Positions 12,501 to 24,626 of a stretch of 64,000 nucleotides of DNA are shown one piece after another. Every line of letters begins with the position of its first letter. Position 1 is the first letter of the stretch. A program made the translations under genes and the position numbers. The DNA is from Anaeramoeba ignava (taxonomy: Eukaryota > Metamonada > Anaeramoebidae). Below the pieces are notes generated by a model. The model was not told the origin of the DNA and ran no database searches. It saw only the letters and a program-made list of their open reading frames with translations. The stretch spans positions 121,001-185,000 of the forward strand of contig JAPDFW010000054.1 in assembly GCA_028826165.1 (NCBI GenBank), read 5' to 3'.

Positions 12501-13193
12501 TCACAAAAATATCCAAATCAAAATCTATCAAATTATTCAAATCAATCAAATCAATCAAATCAAAATATATCAAATCAATCAAATCAATCAAATTATTCAA
12601 ATCCAACAAAGAAATCAAATCATTTTAATTTTGATACTTTTTCAAATGATGAATTGAAATCAAATACAGATATAGATAATTCTAATTTTGAAGAAAATAA
12701 TTTGCAAGAAGTAAATAATTCAAAAATATTACAACAATATCCAAATCAAAATCTATCAAATTATTCAAATCAATCAAATCCAACAAAGAAATCAAATCAT
12801 TTTAATTTTGATACTTTTTCAAGTAATAAAATGAAATCAAATACAGATACAGATAATTCTAATTTTGAAGAATATAATTCTAAAAGAATAAATAATCCAA
12901 AAATATCACAAAAATATACAAATCAAAATCAATCAAATAATTCAAACCAATCTAATCATTTTAATTTTGATACTTTTTCAAGTAATAAAATGAAATCAAA
13001 TACAGATACAGATAATTCTAATTTTGAAGAATATAATTCTAAAAGAATAAATAATCCAAAAATATCACAAAAATATACAAATCAAAATCATTCAAATTAT
13101 TCAAATTATTCAAATCAAATCATTCAAATTATTCAAATCAATCAAATCAATATAAATTTAATAAATCCAAAAAAAAAAGATTTTTGGATTTAA
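6515..13193 (+). CDS. Large ubiquitin-specific protease (USP, peptidase family C19), copy 1
   Basis: Seven exons are inferred: 6515-6548, 6622-6926, 7011-7136, 7218-7385, 7443-7783, 7849-7975 and 8052-13193. All joins keep the frame and give about 2080 residues. The N-terminal half is helical and Lys/Glu-rich, like the long non-catalytic arm of USP9X/USP34-class enzymes. The catalytic core begins at about 10315 with the Cys box (GLTNIGATCYMNS, Cys codon near 10347) and includes YMIFQLKRFDYNY. It ends with the His box (YSGHYYSLI, near 11230) and WIEFNDSTVS. The family removes ubiquitin from proteins through a Cys-His-Asn/Asp triad, and all elements are visible. The C-terminal 430 residues are tandem Asn/Ser/Gln-rich repeats. 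Its neighbour at 13472 is a second USP of the same class. The final 27 codons appear to be read in a shifted frame (see the repeat entry). Confidence 0.87.
11890..13150 (+). repeat. Coding tandem repeats at the C-terminus of USP copy 1
   Basis: Seven imperfect protein repeats each contain FNFDTFS, DNSNF, NLQEINN or a variant, and a QNQSNYSNQS tract of variable length. Near 13115-13125 the SNYSNQ pattern switches to IIQIIQIN, which is the same DNA read one frame over. In the alternative frame the repeat pattern (HSNYSNQSN) continues and the protein would end at 13216. This suggests an indel of 1-2 bases in the repeat. Confidence 0.8.
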
Positions 13194-13471
13194 TTTTAGA
13201 AAAGAATTGGAATTGAATTCAGTTATTATTTAATTAAAAATTTCTTCTTAAAATCAAAATAGAAATAAAAATAAGAACAAAAAAATAAATTCAACATTTC
13301 TCCATTTTAATGTTTTAAAAAGAAAAAAAAAGCAAAAAAAAAAAAATAAAAATTAATTAAAAAATTTTTTTCATTTTTTTTTCATTTTTTTATTTCAAAA
13401 CAAAAAACTTTTTAATTGTGAGAATTAAAGAATAAAAAGTAGGAAAATAAAATAAAATAAAATAAAATAAA

Positions 13472-16400
13472 ATGGCATACAATTATAATCATTATGAAGA
13501 TATTAATTATGTTGGATATCAACCCAATCAAAACCAGAATCAATACCAATCAGCAAATCGATACAATCCATTTCAACCAAATCAATCAAACCAATCAAAC
13601 GAAAGTTTTTCACCAAATCAATATCAAAAAGAAACAAAGATAGAAGCTGAACCTCATAATTCCAAATGGAAGTTTCTTTTTCATGGAAATTTCCAACAAA
13701 ATCATGTTACTTATTTGCAAGCAAATCCAATCGATCCTTATGATTATCAACTTTTTCTTCAAGATTTAAAAAAAATTAAATTTACACTTGAAAAAGGTAA
13801 TTTTGAAAGAGAAAAAGAAATTTAAAATGAGAATTTGAATTTAATTAATAAAATTTTTGTTTTTATTTATTTTTGTTTTTTTGTTTGTTTTTTAATAGGT
13901 CAAGAAATTCAATTAAAAGATGCTATTGTTTATTTTTCAGAATTAGTTAGATGTGCTCTTAAGAATGCTATTGGAAGTGAAGAACAAGAAAAATTATTTC
14001 TTGATACTGCAATAAATTCACTATTATCTTCAATTAGAAAAAGATTGTAACTGAAGCATATTTATTTAAAATAAATATTAAATACAAAATAAATATTAAA
14101 TACAAAATAAATATTAAATATAAAATAAATATTAAATATAAAATAAATATTAAATATAAAATAAATATTAAATATAAAATAAATATTAAATATAAAATAA
14201 ATATAAAATAAATATAAAAATAAATATTAAATATAAAATAAATATAAAATTAAATATTAAATATAAAATTAAATATTAAATATAAAATTAAATATTAAAT
14301 ATAAAATAAATATTAAATATAAAATAAATATTAAATACAAAATAAATATTAAATATAAAATAAATATAAAATAAATATTAAATATAAAATAAATATTAAA
14401 TATAAAATAAATATAAAATAAATATTAAATAAAATATAAAATAAATATAAAATAAATATTAAATATAAAATAAATATTAAATATAAAATAAATATTAAAT
14501 ATAAAATAAATATTAAATTCAAAATAAATATTTATTTTATATTTATAGAGAGATACCACCCACATTAACTCCATATATATCTTCTTTATATCGAGATATA
14601 ATTTCATTGGCACTCGATAAAATTAAACATAATAAAATTGGCAAATTTAATGAAATTACATCATCTCTATTTTCTCGAAAAGCATATCATTGGGATAATC
14701 TGAAGTTTTCACTCAAAAACGATCCATTATATGCCAAAGAAAGAGAATCATATCAAAAACCAGAAAACTCATTATTTGTGGAAACAGATATTTCGGATCA
14801 TGAGGATTCTGAAGATGATCAAGAAAACAAAAGGGAATCAAAACTTGATGATTCGGAAAAACAAGAACAAGAAAAAAAATTTTTTTATTATCAACCTTCT
14901 TTTATGCCTGAACATCTTAAGAAAAGAGAAAATATTTATGGGGTTCTTCCTGTACTTTTAATCCAATTTCTTTTTATCAATATATTCTATTTGAATATTT
15001 AAGAATTTTTTTCTTCTTCTAATTTATATATATTTTTTTTTCTTTTTTTCTTTTTAAAGTTTTCTGATAAAAAAACATCTTTATATCTTGTTCAAAATGT
15101 TCAACATTTCGGATATATTGGAGGATTTCATATTTTAATGGATCAAGTTTCAAGAACTGAAGCGAATGAAAGACCAAGTCTTGATCATTTATTTTTTATA
15201 GTTGAATTTGTATATTTGGTAAGTTTTTATAAAAATATTTCAATTCAATTCAATTCAAAATAATTCAAATCAATTTAAAATATTTCAATTTAATTCAATT
15301 TAAAATATTTCAATTTAATTCAATTTAAAATATTTCAATTTAATTCAATTTAAAATATTTCAATTTAATTTAATTTAATTCAATTTAAAATATTTCAATT
15401 TAATTGTTAAAAATAAAAAAAGATCCGCAAATTCCTCGCAAAACATTTGCAAACAGACTTCCTTCCAAATTTTGTTACATTAGTAACAGAACAATTAAGA
15501 TTTATTTGGAAAAACTCACCATCAATAGGAAAACAATTTAGTATCAAAACATTAGATATAATAAGAATGATCGAAGAGTTGAATTCACGAACAATCGATT
15601 CAACAAAAACACAGAAAACAAAATTCACAACAATAACACAATTAGCTAATTCAGCATTAAAAAACGAGGATTACGAAATCAAACATTTGGGAATGGTTTT
15701 TATTGTGGATGTGATGAAGGAAATCATGTCTGAATATTACCATTTGACAGCACCCAATATTAGCAAATCAAAAAGAAGAGCGCAAACGAAAAAACTTGAT
15801 GAAAATTCAGCAATTATAAATGAATGGCTTGTGAAGAAGAACATCATCGAGAAAGAAATTCTCCGAGAACCAAAACACCCACAACTATTGAGCCTCGTGA
15901 ATGAGATGATGGGGTTTCTCGGCCGCAAAGGAAAATACCACAGCGAACTGGTGGGTCTTATCTGGAGCGTTGTAATCCGAAATCGGGAGGAGATTGAGAA
16001 AATTCGGATGAAAATTGAAAAACCACAGAAAACTCAGGAAAGCAAGGATTCTCAGTCGGTTATTGAGATGGATGGAGAGAAAGTGCCGAAACCACAAACA
16101 ACACAGACACAGGGTAGTGATAGAGGGTTTGTTGATCCAAAAGTGAAGCAAGCAATTCTCAACATTTTCGGGACAATGTTGAAGTTTGCATCGAAAGATA
16201 CGCTGATGAATATTGATGGATATATACGGGGCGTAAAAAAGGAGAGCATTGATATTGAGATGCTTGATGTGATTGCGCGGTTTGTAACTTCCTCACAGAG
16301 TTCAAGCAAGGAGACTGCAGGAGATAGTCATCAAGTTTATGGATTGCAATTGATGTGGGATTTAATACAAGAGGATTCTAATGTTTCAATGGGCGTTTCA

Positions 16401-19400
16401 TCAACTGCGCTTATGCATTTCTACAATACTATTCAGCTCAAGCGGTTTGCATCGCAGCGAGAGACTTTTAAACATGAATGTGTGAGGAATATTCGCGCTC
16501 ATAAATCAACTCTTTTAAGTTTTCAAGTTTTTAAAAAAATCATCAGATTTGTGGATAAGCATTATGATGATCCGCGGAAAAGAAAAAAGGATTTCAACGC
16601 GAAGATTGTTGAGATTGAGAAGAAGTATCATCTGATCGATTTGTGCATTGGGGATCTACGACATTATCTTGAGCGAGCGAAGGAGAATGCAGAGAAAATA
16701 TTCCGGAGCCAAAGTCAGAATCAAAGTCAAAATCAAAGTCAAAATCAAAATCAAAGTCAAACCAAGAAGAAAAGTAGCGAAATTAAAGCAGATAAAAGTG
16801 GTGATAGTGCAGAGATACAGAAAGCAATGATGGCAACGGATTTCTCATTGATGGTTCTTGAGGGAAAACAACCGCATAGCACAGAGATCTCAGAACGTAT
16901 CAATTTCATTGATTTTGTTGTGACACATTCGGGGATTGCATTAAGTTTCAAACAACTTGAAGAGCTTTGGAATAGCCTTATTGGGAAAGCATTTTCGCGA
17001 GTGGAGTCTAACGCTCTTCTTGAATGGCTTGAGAAGACACCGATGGCAAGTCCAAGCGAGACTGTTGGGGAAGTAAGCATTGATGTATCAGTGGGGAAAA
17101 AATTCTTCAAAGAGAAAATAAGTTTAGTGGATCCTGGAAAATTAAGCATAGTAGCATTCAGGGTGTTCCGCAGATTCTTCATCCTTGCGAACGAGGAGAA
17201 GAAGCTTGTGTCTCGGGAGTACAAGGTTGTGGATTCAGACCCGAAAAACATGAACAGCGATTACCAGATGGCATACTACCAATCTGTTTCCAAACCGTCT
17301 CAGAAAGTGGTGCCTGATGGATATCTTCTGGAGAACATAAAGCTGTATAAGATAGATGCTCTGTGGAATATTTTGTTGCACGCCGAGGATCCTAATGTTG
17401 CGCAGAAGGCAATGGATTTCATTTCTGAGTTGCACTTGTATCTCTCGCCAAAACTTGAGTCTTCAAGAAACAAGATCACGCAGAGCCTCCTTGAAAAAGC
17501 AACAACGCATTTAGCCAATGCTCGCAAGGAATTGAGGAGCATTGAGAGCGCAAACAAGGACAAGGAAGTTACAGAAAGACAGATAAAAATACAACTGAGA
17601 ATCATGTCAAGATGTCTTGCTCTTTTAAGATCTTTTGTTGAGTTTTTCGACCAGAAACAGGACGCAAAAGAAAAGCCCATTCCCAGTTTGGAACCCCATA
17701 GCAAACAAGTCGGAATGGCGCAAATTGTGGTGCGCGTTGATTTCCAAGGTGCAAGAACACTCAGTATTGTCACACATAAAAAAGCTACTTTGGCTGAGCT
17801 TGTTGATGATATTGCTGTTGAATTAAAAACTTCAAGTCAGAATTTAACTGTGTTTTTATCAGGAACTGAACTCACACCAAACATGAAAAAGCAACGGCTT
17901 GACAGCTATGGAATTTCAAGATTGAATAATATCCTTGTTCAACAAAAAGAGGAAAAAGAAAAAGAAAAAACAAATGAAGAAAAAACAAATGAAGAAAAAA
18001 TAACGGAAAAAACAACAGAAAATGAAAACCAGCCGGAAAATCCTCCGCCAAAAACAGGGGATGCTCAAACAAAGCCGGAAAACACATCAAAAACAACAAA
18101 TGTAACGGAAACAGTTCCGCAAAACGACAGATTTCCGGCGCGTTTTCTCGCACAAGAAAAATGGTTCCGAGTGCTTTTGGATCTTCTTGATCTTCCAACG
18201 GAAATTGCGGAAAAAGCGTGGGATTTGTTGATGATTCTTCCGACAAACCCAAGAATAGTGACATTAATTTCGAGCGTTGTTGAAGATCACAATGTGTCGT
18301 TTGTTCCCTTCTATCAAAATGAAAGTACACTCGCACTTCTTGTTGGCGGGGATGCAGAAAACCGACGAAAGGAGATGCTGCGGGAAACTGTTTCATGGCC
18401 AGATATTTTCGATTTCACCTCTCCAAAAACACTGCGTTTCCATTACTCGTTGCAAATTCTGGAAATGCTTGCTGTTGTGGCGCCTGAGTCGCGACAGAAA
18501 ACACTGAAGACCAGCGGATCATTGCGGGACTCCGTGTTCTGTGATGGGTTTATCAAGAAGGATGGGTTCATGCATCTGGTCTCTGCATTAGGCTATTTTG
18601 GAGATAGTGTTTTTGGAAGGATCCGCAAAATCATTGATGATCCAAATGAGAATTTGATCAACAAAAAATTATCTCAAGAGAAAATGGCGGAGTTGGAGAT
18701 ACAATTACAAAGCAATCCTTATCTATTCTCAACGCTCGCATTATTCATGTCAGTTTTCAATTACATCATCACATTGAATCCGTTGACCAGTTCTTATTCA
18801 CCAATTACGCAAAGTGTTGCGGAGCTTGTTGGCGGATCGGACAATCCTCTTGTTGAGAAACTGATCAAAACCCTTCTGCGCATTATATACTACACAGCAC
18901 TATTATCCACTGCTGTTGGCACGAGCATGGTCTCTATTCGCGCAGACGTGATCCGATTTCTTGCGAGCGCAACAACAACACTTATGATTTTTATTCTTCG
19001 AGATACAAGTCTTTTTGTGCCGAGTTTCGCAACATTGGGGATCAGCATCGATGACTGGATTCTCTACACATTGATTGTGCAACCGATTCCTGAAGCGAGA
19101 CATATTGTATCGCTGTTTTTATTTGGGATTTTCACTCGATTCTCTCTGACAGATAAAATGATCGAAAAATTTCAATATGAAATCAAAAATAACAAAGACA
19201 AAGAATCAGAGTTTTTTTCTTTGCAAGATATCCAGTTCGGATGCGATGCGCCGTTGAAATTTCTATTCGACAAACTCGTGGGACTTCTTCCTCATGCGGA
19301 GAAATTCCAGCATACTTCGCGTGAATGGATGAATCTTTTATCAAACATCGTTTCTTTCATTGATGAAATCCCAGGCGATAATTGGGAAACAGTGATTGGT

Positions 19401-22400
19401 GATGGACAAGAAACAACGGAAAGCAAACGTCTTCCCGTGACTGATATTGTGGATCAATACCAGCCAAAACTTATTGAAGATGTTGTCGAAATGATCAAAA
19501 AACATCCTGTCGTCGAAATGAGTGCTAATGATAATGACTTTCTTCTCCGCGGACTTCTGCATTTTGCAGGAGTACTTCTTCACAGAGAATCCAGCGAGAA
19601 ATTCCACAAGCGCATTGGACTTGAACTTGGTCTTATTGACGAGCTTTTCAAAGTGGAGCTTTTCGACTTTGCGGATAAAACAAATCAAAATTGGCGAAAT
19701 TTACCGAAATGCAAGTCTCCCAACACACGCAAGGAGTGTTTCAAGCTTCTTGTCCACACTATCGAGAACAGCGATGCAAGTCGGGAGCATTTAAGCAAGA
19801 TGATATTTTTCCAAGTGCAACGGATCCAACCGCCGAATGATTGGATATCTTCTATGCCTAGCACTGGACAAAGCAGAATGAATGTGAGCGGATATGTTGG
19901 ATTGCGAAATCAAGGCGCGACATGCTATATGAACTCTATTCTCCAACAGCTTTTCTTCACGCCTGAATTCCGCAAAGGTGTTTTATCAATTGCGCAAAAA
20001 GGAGATGGTGTTTCTTCAAAGAACAAACAGAAACGGGGGAAAATGTCATATCGTGATTTACTCCATTCGGAAAAATCTCAAAATATCACGAATAATCAAA
20101 TCACATCACATGATTCGGCTATTGCGTACTCGCAAATGAGCAAGAAAGAGCGTGATGAATACGATGCGCGATCGATGCTTTCGCAACTGCAAACAATGCT
20201 TGTTTTTCTGCAGGAATCACGCACAAGATACTACGACACACTTCCCTTCTGTCGCGCGTTTAAGGATTCCGATGGACAACCAATTAACGTTGGTCGGCAA
20301 CAGGATGCCAATGAGTTTCTGAATCTCCTTTTCGACCGCGTTGAAATGGGTCTTAAAGGAACTCCGAAACAGGATCTTTTGAAAGACGTTTTTGGCGGAA
20401 AACTCATTCATCAAGTCATCTGTCTCAGCGATCAATCCCATCGTTCGGAACGTGATGAACCATTCTTCACAATCCAAGTTCAAGTTGCAAATCAAACATC
20501 ACTTCAAAATTCCCTTAACGCATTTATCCAACCTGATATGCTCAATGGTGATAACCAATATTTCTGTTCATCCTGCAACACAAAAGTCGATGCTCTCAAG
20601 AATTGTTGTCTTAAAGAACTTCCGAACGTTCTCATCTTCAACCTCAAACGTTTCGAATTCGATTTCCAAACAATGCAAAATGTTAAAATTGATTCTTATT
20701 TTGAATTTCCGCATTTTATCGACATGAAACCATTCACACTCGAAGGTCTCAACATCGAGATTTCCAACGACAACAACACAAACGACGCACAAAACGCACT
20801 CGAAGATACCGGCGAGCTCCCTCTTGGTAACGACGATGAGATTGTTCGACCCGATGATAATGACGATTCAGATGATGATTTAAATGAACAAAATTCAAAC
20901 TCCTCTTTAAACCAAATGGACGATCTCCATACAGACACAACGGAAACACAGCACCTCCTCTCGCGCAAGAACAGATCGCTCGAGGACTCGTTTGTGTCCG
21001 AATCCACCGACATTGATGCCAATTTTGGGTATCATGAGCTCGACACTGAACAGGAACAGGATCATGATCTTTCTTTTGAAAACGATCCAAATGCAAACCA
21101 TCAAAGTCAGGAAGACATTGACAGCAACAAGGCTCAAAAGGGAAAAAAGAAGAACGTCAAGAAACTCAACTTCAACTTTTTGGAACGACCGAAAGAATAT
21201 TACGAATTCGAGCTTGTCGGCGTTGTTGTGCATTCTGGCACGTCTGAATACGGCCATTATTATTCATATATTCGAGTTGCGGATGATCCGAACGCGCAAA
21301 CTGAACCGAACGTCAAAAGCGCTCCAAAAACTTCGGTTTTAACAAACATCATTGAGCCGCTAACAGATCCAAACAGCGAAACAACCGAGATACCTTTTGG
21401 TTCAGATCCCTCTACTCTTGTGTCGACAATATTGTCTCAATCTGTCTTCTCTGAAAATTCTCTTTCGAAATGGAGTGTTTCTGAACAAAACAAGCCCATT
21501 GCAAAATCTGTCCAGGAAGTAGATCCAAAAACATTTGGAGTGTGGAACGAGTTCAACGACACAAGTGTAATTCCTTTTGATGCCAATGATCTTCCCGATG
21601 AGGCTTTTGGACAACCCCAACAAGCACAAAATTCTGGGCAAATGACTAACGGCCAAACAGGTCAACAACAAATCTCTCAACCACCAACAACAATGTGTCT
21701 TGCGAACTCGAAAACGCACCGAAGATTCAATGCTTACATGCTTTTCTATCGCCGCAAGAAATACTTCCCTCATTCTGATACCGCAGAAAAGCAGCAAGTT
21801 CCCCAACAGAACGCAAAACCGATCGATATTGATCTCAATTTGGGTTTTGATCAAGAAGTGCATTTTGTTGATGATGAAAAGAAATCTTCTCCCGATCTTG
21901 ATTCCAACAAAACTGACGAGAAATCTCCGAAAAACGAAGAGGTTTCCGAGCTTGTCAAGACGATCCGCACTCGCAACACAATTGCGCAACAAGAAAAAGA
22001 TATTTTCGAACCGAAATACATTGATTTCTTATTCAAAGTAATCACGCAAGATGAGAGTTGGATGCAACGCGTTTCGCAGAAGAAAAGTTTGGAAAATGAG
22101 GACAATTTGTCCAGTTTTAAAAGCAATGAGTTCGTTATTCTTAAATTTGCAACTTTGTTTTGGATCAATGTTGTTTCTCATGCGGAAGATCGATCCAAAT
22201 TTGTTGAATGGGCAAATCATCTTAAAAATTTATATATCAATTGGGTTATGGCTTCAAAATGGTTTTTGCATAAGATGATTTTTGCCAAATGGACTTCGCA
22301 AATGCTTGTTAAATGTCCTCATGATGAGACTAAATCTTCTTTTGTTCAAGTTCTTGATGTTGTTTTCCGTTCTCTTTCTGATGTTGAAAGTCGTTTTTAT

Positions 22401-24328
22401 TCTGATTTTGTTCCTATCAATGAAGTTAAAAATGAGTTGGATGCTTTTCAAGATGAATCTTTTGGTGAGATTGAAGTTGTTGATTCTGATCAACCTGTAT
22501 CTAAGTCTTCATTGATTCGATTTATGCGGCATTTATTCAAGAAGGTATAAAAATTCAATAAAAATTAAATTATAAAATTAATTAAAATTCATTTATAAAA
22601 ATAAAATTGGATAAAAAATTAAAATTAATTTATTAAAATTAATAAAATTAAAATTAAAATTAAATTAAAATTAAAATTAAAATTAAAATTAAAATTAAAA
22701 TTCATTTATAAAATTAAAATTAAAATTATAAAATTAAAATTAAAATTAAAATTAAAATTCATTTATAAAATTAAAATTAAAATTAAATTAAAATTAAAAT
22801 CGGATAAAAATTAAAATTAAATAAAAAATTAAAATTAAAATTAAAATTAAAATTAAAATTAAAATTAATAAAATTAAAATCGGATAAAAATTTAAAATCA
22901 TTTTATAAAATTAAAATTAAAAATAAAAATTAAAATTAAAATTACTTAAAAAAATTAAAATTAAAATTAAAATTAAAATAAAATTAAAATAAAATTAAAA
23001 AATTTAAATTAAAATTAAAATTAAATTAAAATTAAATTAAAATTAAAAATTAAATTAAAATTAAATTAAAATTAAAATTAAAAATAAAATTAAAATTAAA
23101 ATTAAAAATTAAAATTAAAATTAAAATTAAAATTAAATTAAAAATTAAAATTAAAATAAAAATTAAATTAAAATTAAAATTAAATTAAAAATTAAAAAAT
23201 AAAAATAAAAATTAAAATTAAAATTAAAATTTTAAAATAAAATTAAAATTAAAATTCCATTTATAAAAAAAATATAAAAATTAAAAATTTGGTGTAAAAT
23301 TAAAATTAAAAAAATTAAAATTAAAATTAAAATTATTTATAAAATTAAAATTAAAATTAAAATTAAAATTTAAAATAAAATTAAAAATTAAAATCTGAAA
23401 TTAAAAATTTTAAAATTAAAAAATAAAATTAAAATTAAAATTTAAATTAAAATTAAAATTAATTTATAAAATTAAAATTAAAATTAAAATTAAAATTCAT
23501 TTGGAAAATTAAAATTAAAATTAAAATTAAAATTCATTTATAAAATTAAAAAAATTAAAATATTAAAATTAAAAATTAAATGATCTCAAATTTTACCAAA
23601 ACCAATGCAAATTAGTTCTTCAAGAACAAGAAAAAATTCGAAGACAACAACGCATGGATTACTACTCATTCAAAATGGAAAAACCCGCAATCGAAACAAA
23701 CTTGATCTTACCCAAACATTTTGCACCTCTTATTGAAATTATTTCCTTATTAATTTGCGGCTCAGAAATTGAAGACGATGCTGTTTTTGATCACGCTTTC
23801 GATCAAAACAGAGACAAAGAAAAACCCGTCTTAATTACTGCGGTCTTTGATCACGCTTTCGATCAAAACAGAGACAAAGAAAAACCCGTCTTAAATACAC
23901 AATTCATAAAGCAACATCAAGAGTTCTTCACAACGATCATCGATGGTGATATCAATCCAAAAGCTATGAATAATATTGTTAGATTTTTATGCAGAAATTC
24001 AAACAACATGACCCGTTTCTTCGTTAATTTGGCAATCGATTTCCTTGAAAAATCACCAAGAAGAACAGTCAATATTACTGCATTTATGGAAATCATCTCA
24101 ACAATGATTCTTATTGATGACTCTCTTCAACCTACTCGTATCGATACAATCATGCAAAAATTATTCAATTGCATCAGATCAATTTCAATGAATACAGAAG
24201 CTTCTCAACAAATTTACAAACAAATGATCAAAATGGTCAAACTAAATAAAATATCAAAAGATTGGGTTTTGCAAAGAAAATCAGAAGCTGCAGATATCGC
24301 TTCCCAAATTGGTCTTCATCTCAAATAA
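13472..24328 (+). CDS. Giant ubiquitin-specific protease of USP9X/USP34 type, copy 2
   Basis: Inferred exons are 13472-13796, 13899-14046, 14549-14951, 15060-15218 and 15423-22544, with a last exon ending at 24328. The product is roughly 2950 residues. A long helical-repeat N-terminal arm is followed by a ubiquitin-like domain (AQIVVRVDFQGARTLS..., about 17715-17930) and then a USP core. The core has Cys box GLRNQGATCYMNS (Cys codon 19923-19925), LIFNLKRFEFDF, and His box SEYGHYYSYI (near 21255). An acidic Asp/Ser/Asn insertion splits the core (about 20760-21170), as in other giant USPs. Introns 3 and 5 are short-repeat arrays. The last exon is unresolved: the donor at 22545 (phase 0) cannot be joined in frame to any of the first AGs (23615, 23624, 23630, 23643). 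An alternative GTGAG donor at 22465 (phase 1) would restore the frame. Codon use in the large exon is visibly more GC-rich than in all neighbours. Confidence 0.85.
14047..14548 (+). repeat. Intron made of AAATATTAAATATAAAATA-type repeats
   Basis: This intron of USP copy 2 starts GTAACT and ends TATAG. Apart from the edges it is a tandem array of units close to AAATAAATATTAAATAT. The join (phase 2) gives RKRLEIPPTL across the boundary, which supports its intron status. Confidence 0.8.
15219..15422 (+). repeat. Intron made of TTCAATTTAATTTAAAATA repeats
   Basis: An intron of USP copy 2 (GTAAGT...AAAAAAAG). Its centre is a tandem of about 27-bp units (AAATATTTCAATTTAATTCA and close variants). 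The flanking phase-0 exons join as FVYL / IRKFLAK. Confidence 0.8.
22545..23615 (+). repeat. AAATTA hexamer array, probable intron in USP copy 2
   Basis: About 1.07 kb built of AAATTA units with occasional interruptions (ATTTATAAA, CGGATAAAAA). It begins at a GTATAA after the codons for FKK. No AG dinucleotide is visible between the start and 23614, so the first AG scanned would be at the end of the array. That is what one expects of a spliced intron. However, the phase-0 donor here and the frame of the last exon do not match. Confidence 0.65.
23785..23894 (+). repeat. 60-bp exact tandem duplication inside the last USP exon
   Basis: The DNA from 23787 to about 23834 is repeated without change 60 bp downstream (23847-23894). 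It duplicates 20 residues in frame (FDHAFDQNRDKEKPVL twice). The lack of divergence points to a recent event. Confidence 0.9.
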
Positions 24329-24626
24329 TCACTCAAAATTATTACATTTTTTTTTTTCATCTTTTAATTTGAATTTAAAAATTTGAATTTAAAATTGGAT
24401 TTTTTAAATCTGATTAATTTGAATTGCTTTATCATTCCCAAGTTTCTTTTAATTCAAATTTCTTTCTTTCTTTCTTTCTTTCCAATTCCTTTTTTATTCT
24501 ACTTTATCTTTTTTTTCTTTTTTTTTCTTTTGACTTTTTTTTTGGAATGAATGAAAAATCCAAAACAAAAAAATCATTTTTTTCATTTTTTTCATTTTAA
24601 TTCATTTTAATTTTTTTTTAAAAAAA

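Noticed and set aside
15737-22515. Many 60-200 codon frames on both strands over the USP copy 2 exon
   Set aside because: Shadows of a 2370-codon exon with clear USP motifs. The higher GC of this exon simply lowers stop frequency in the other frames.
24430-24626. Pyrimidine tracts with TTTCTTTC repeats as a functional element
   Set aside because: Only T-rich promoter or terminator-like spacer. Similar tracts occur between most genes here, and no motif stands out.
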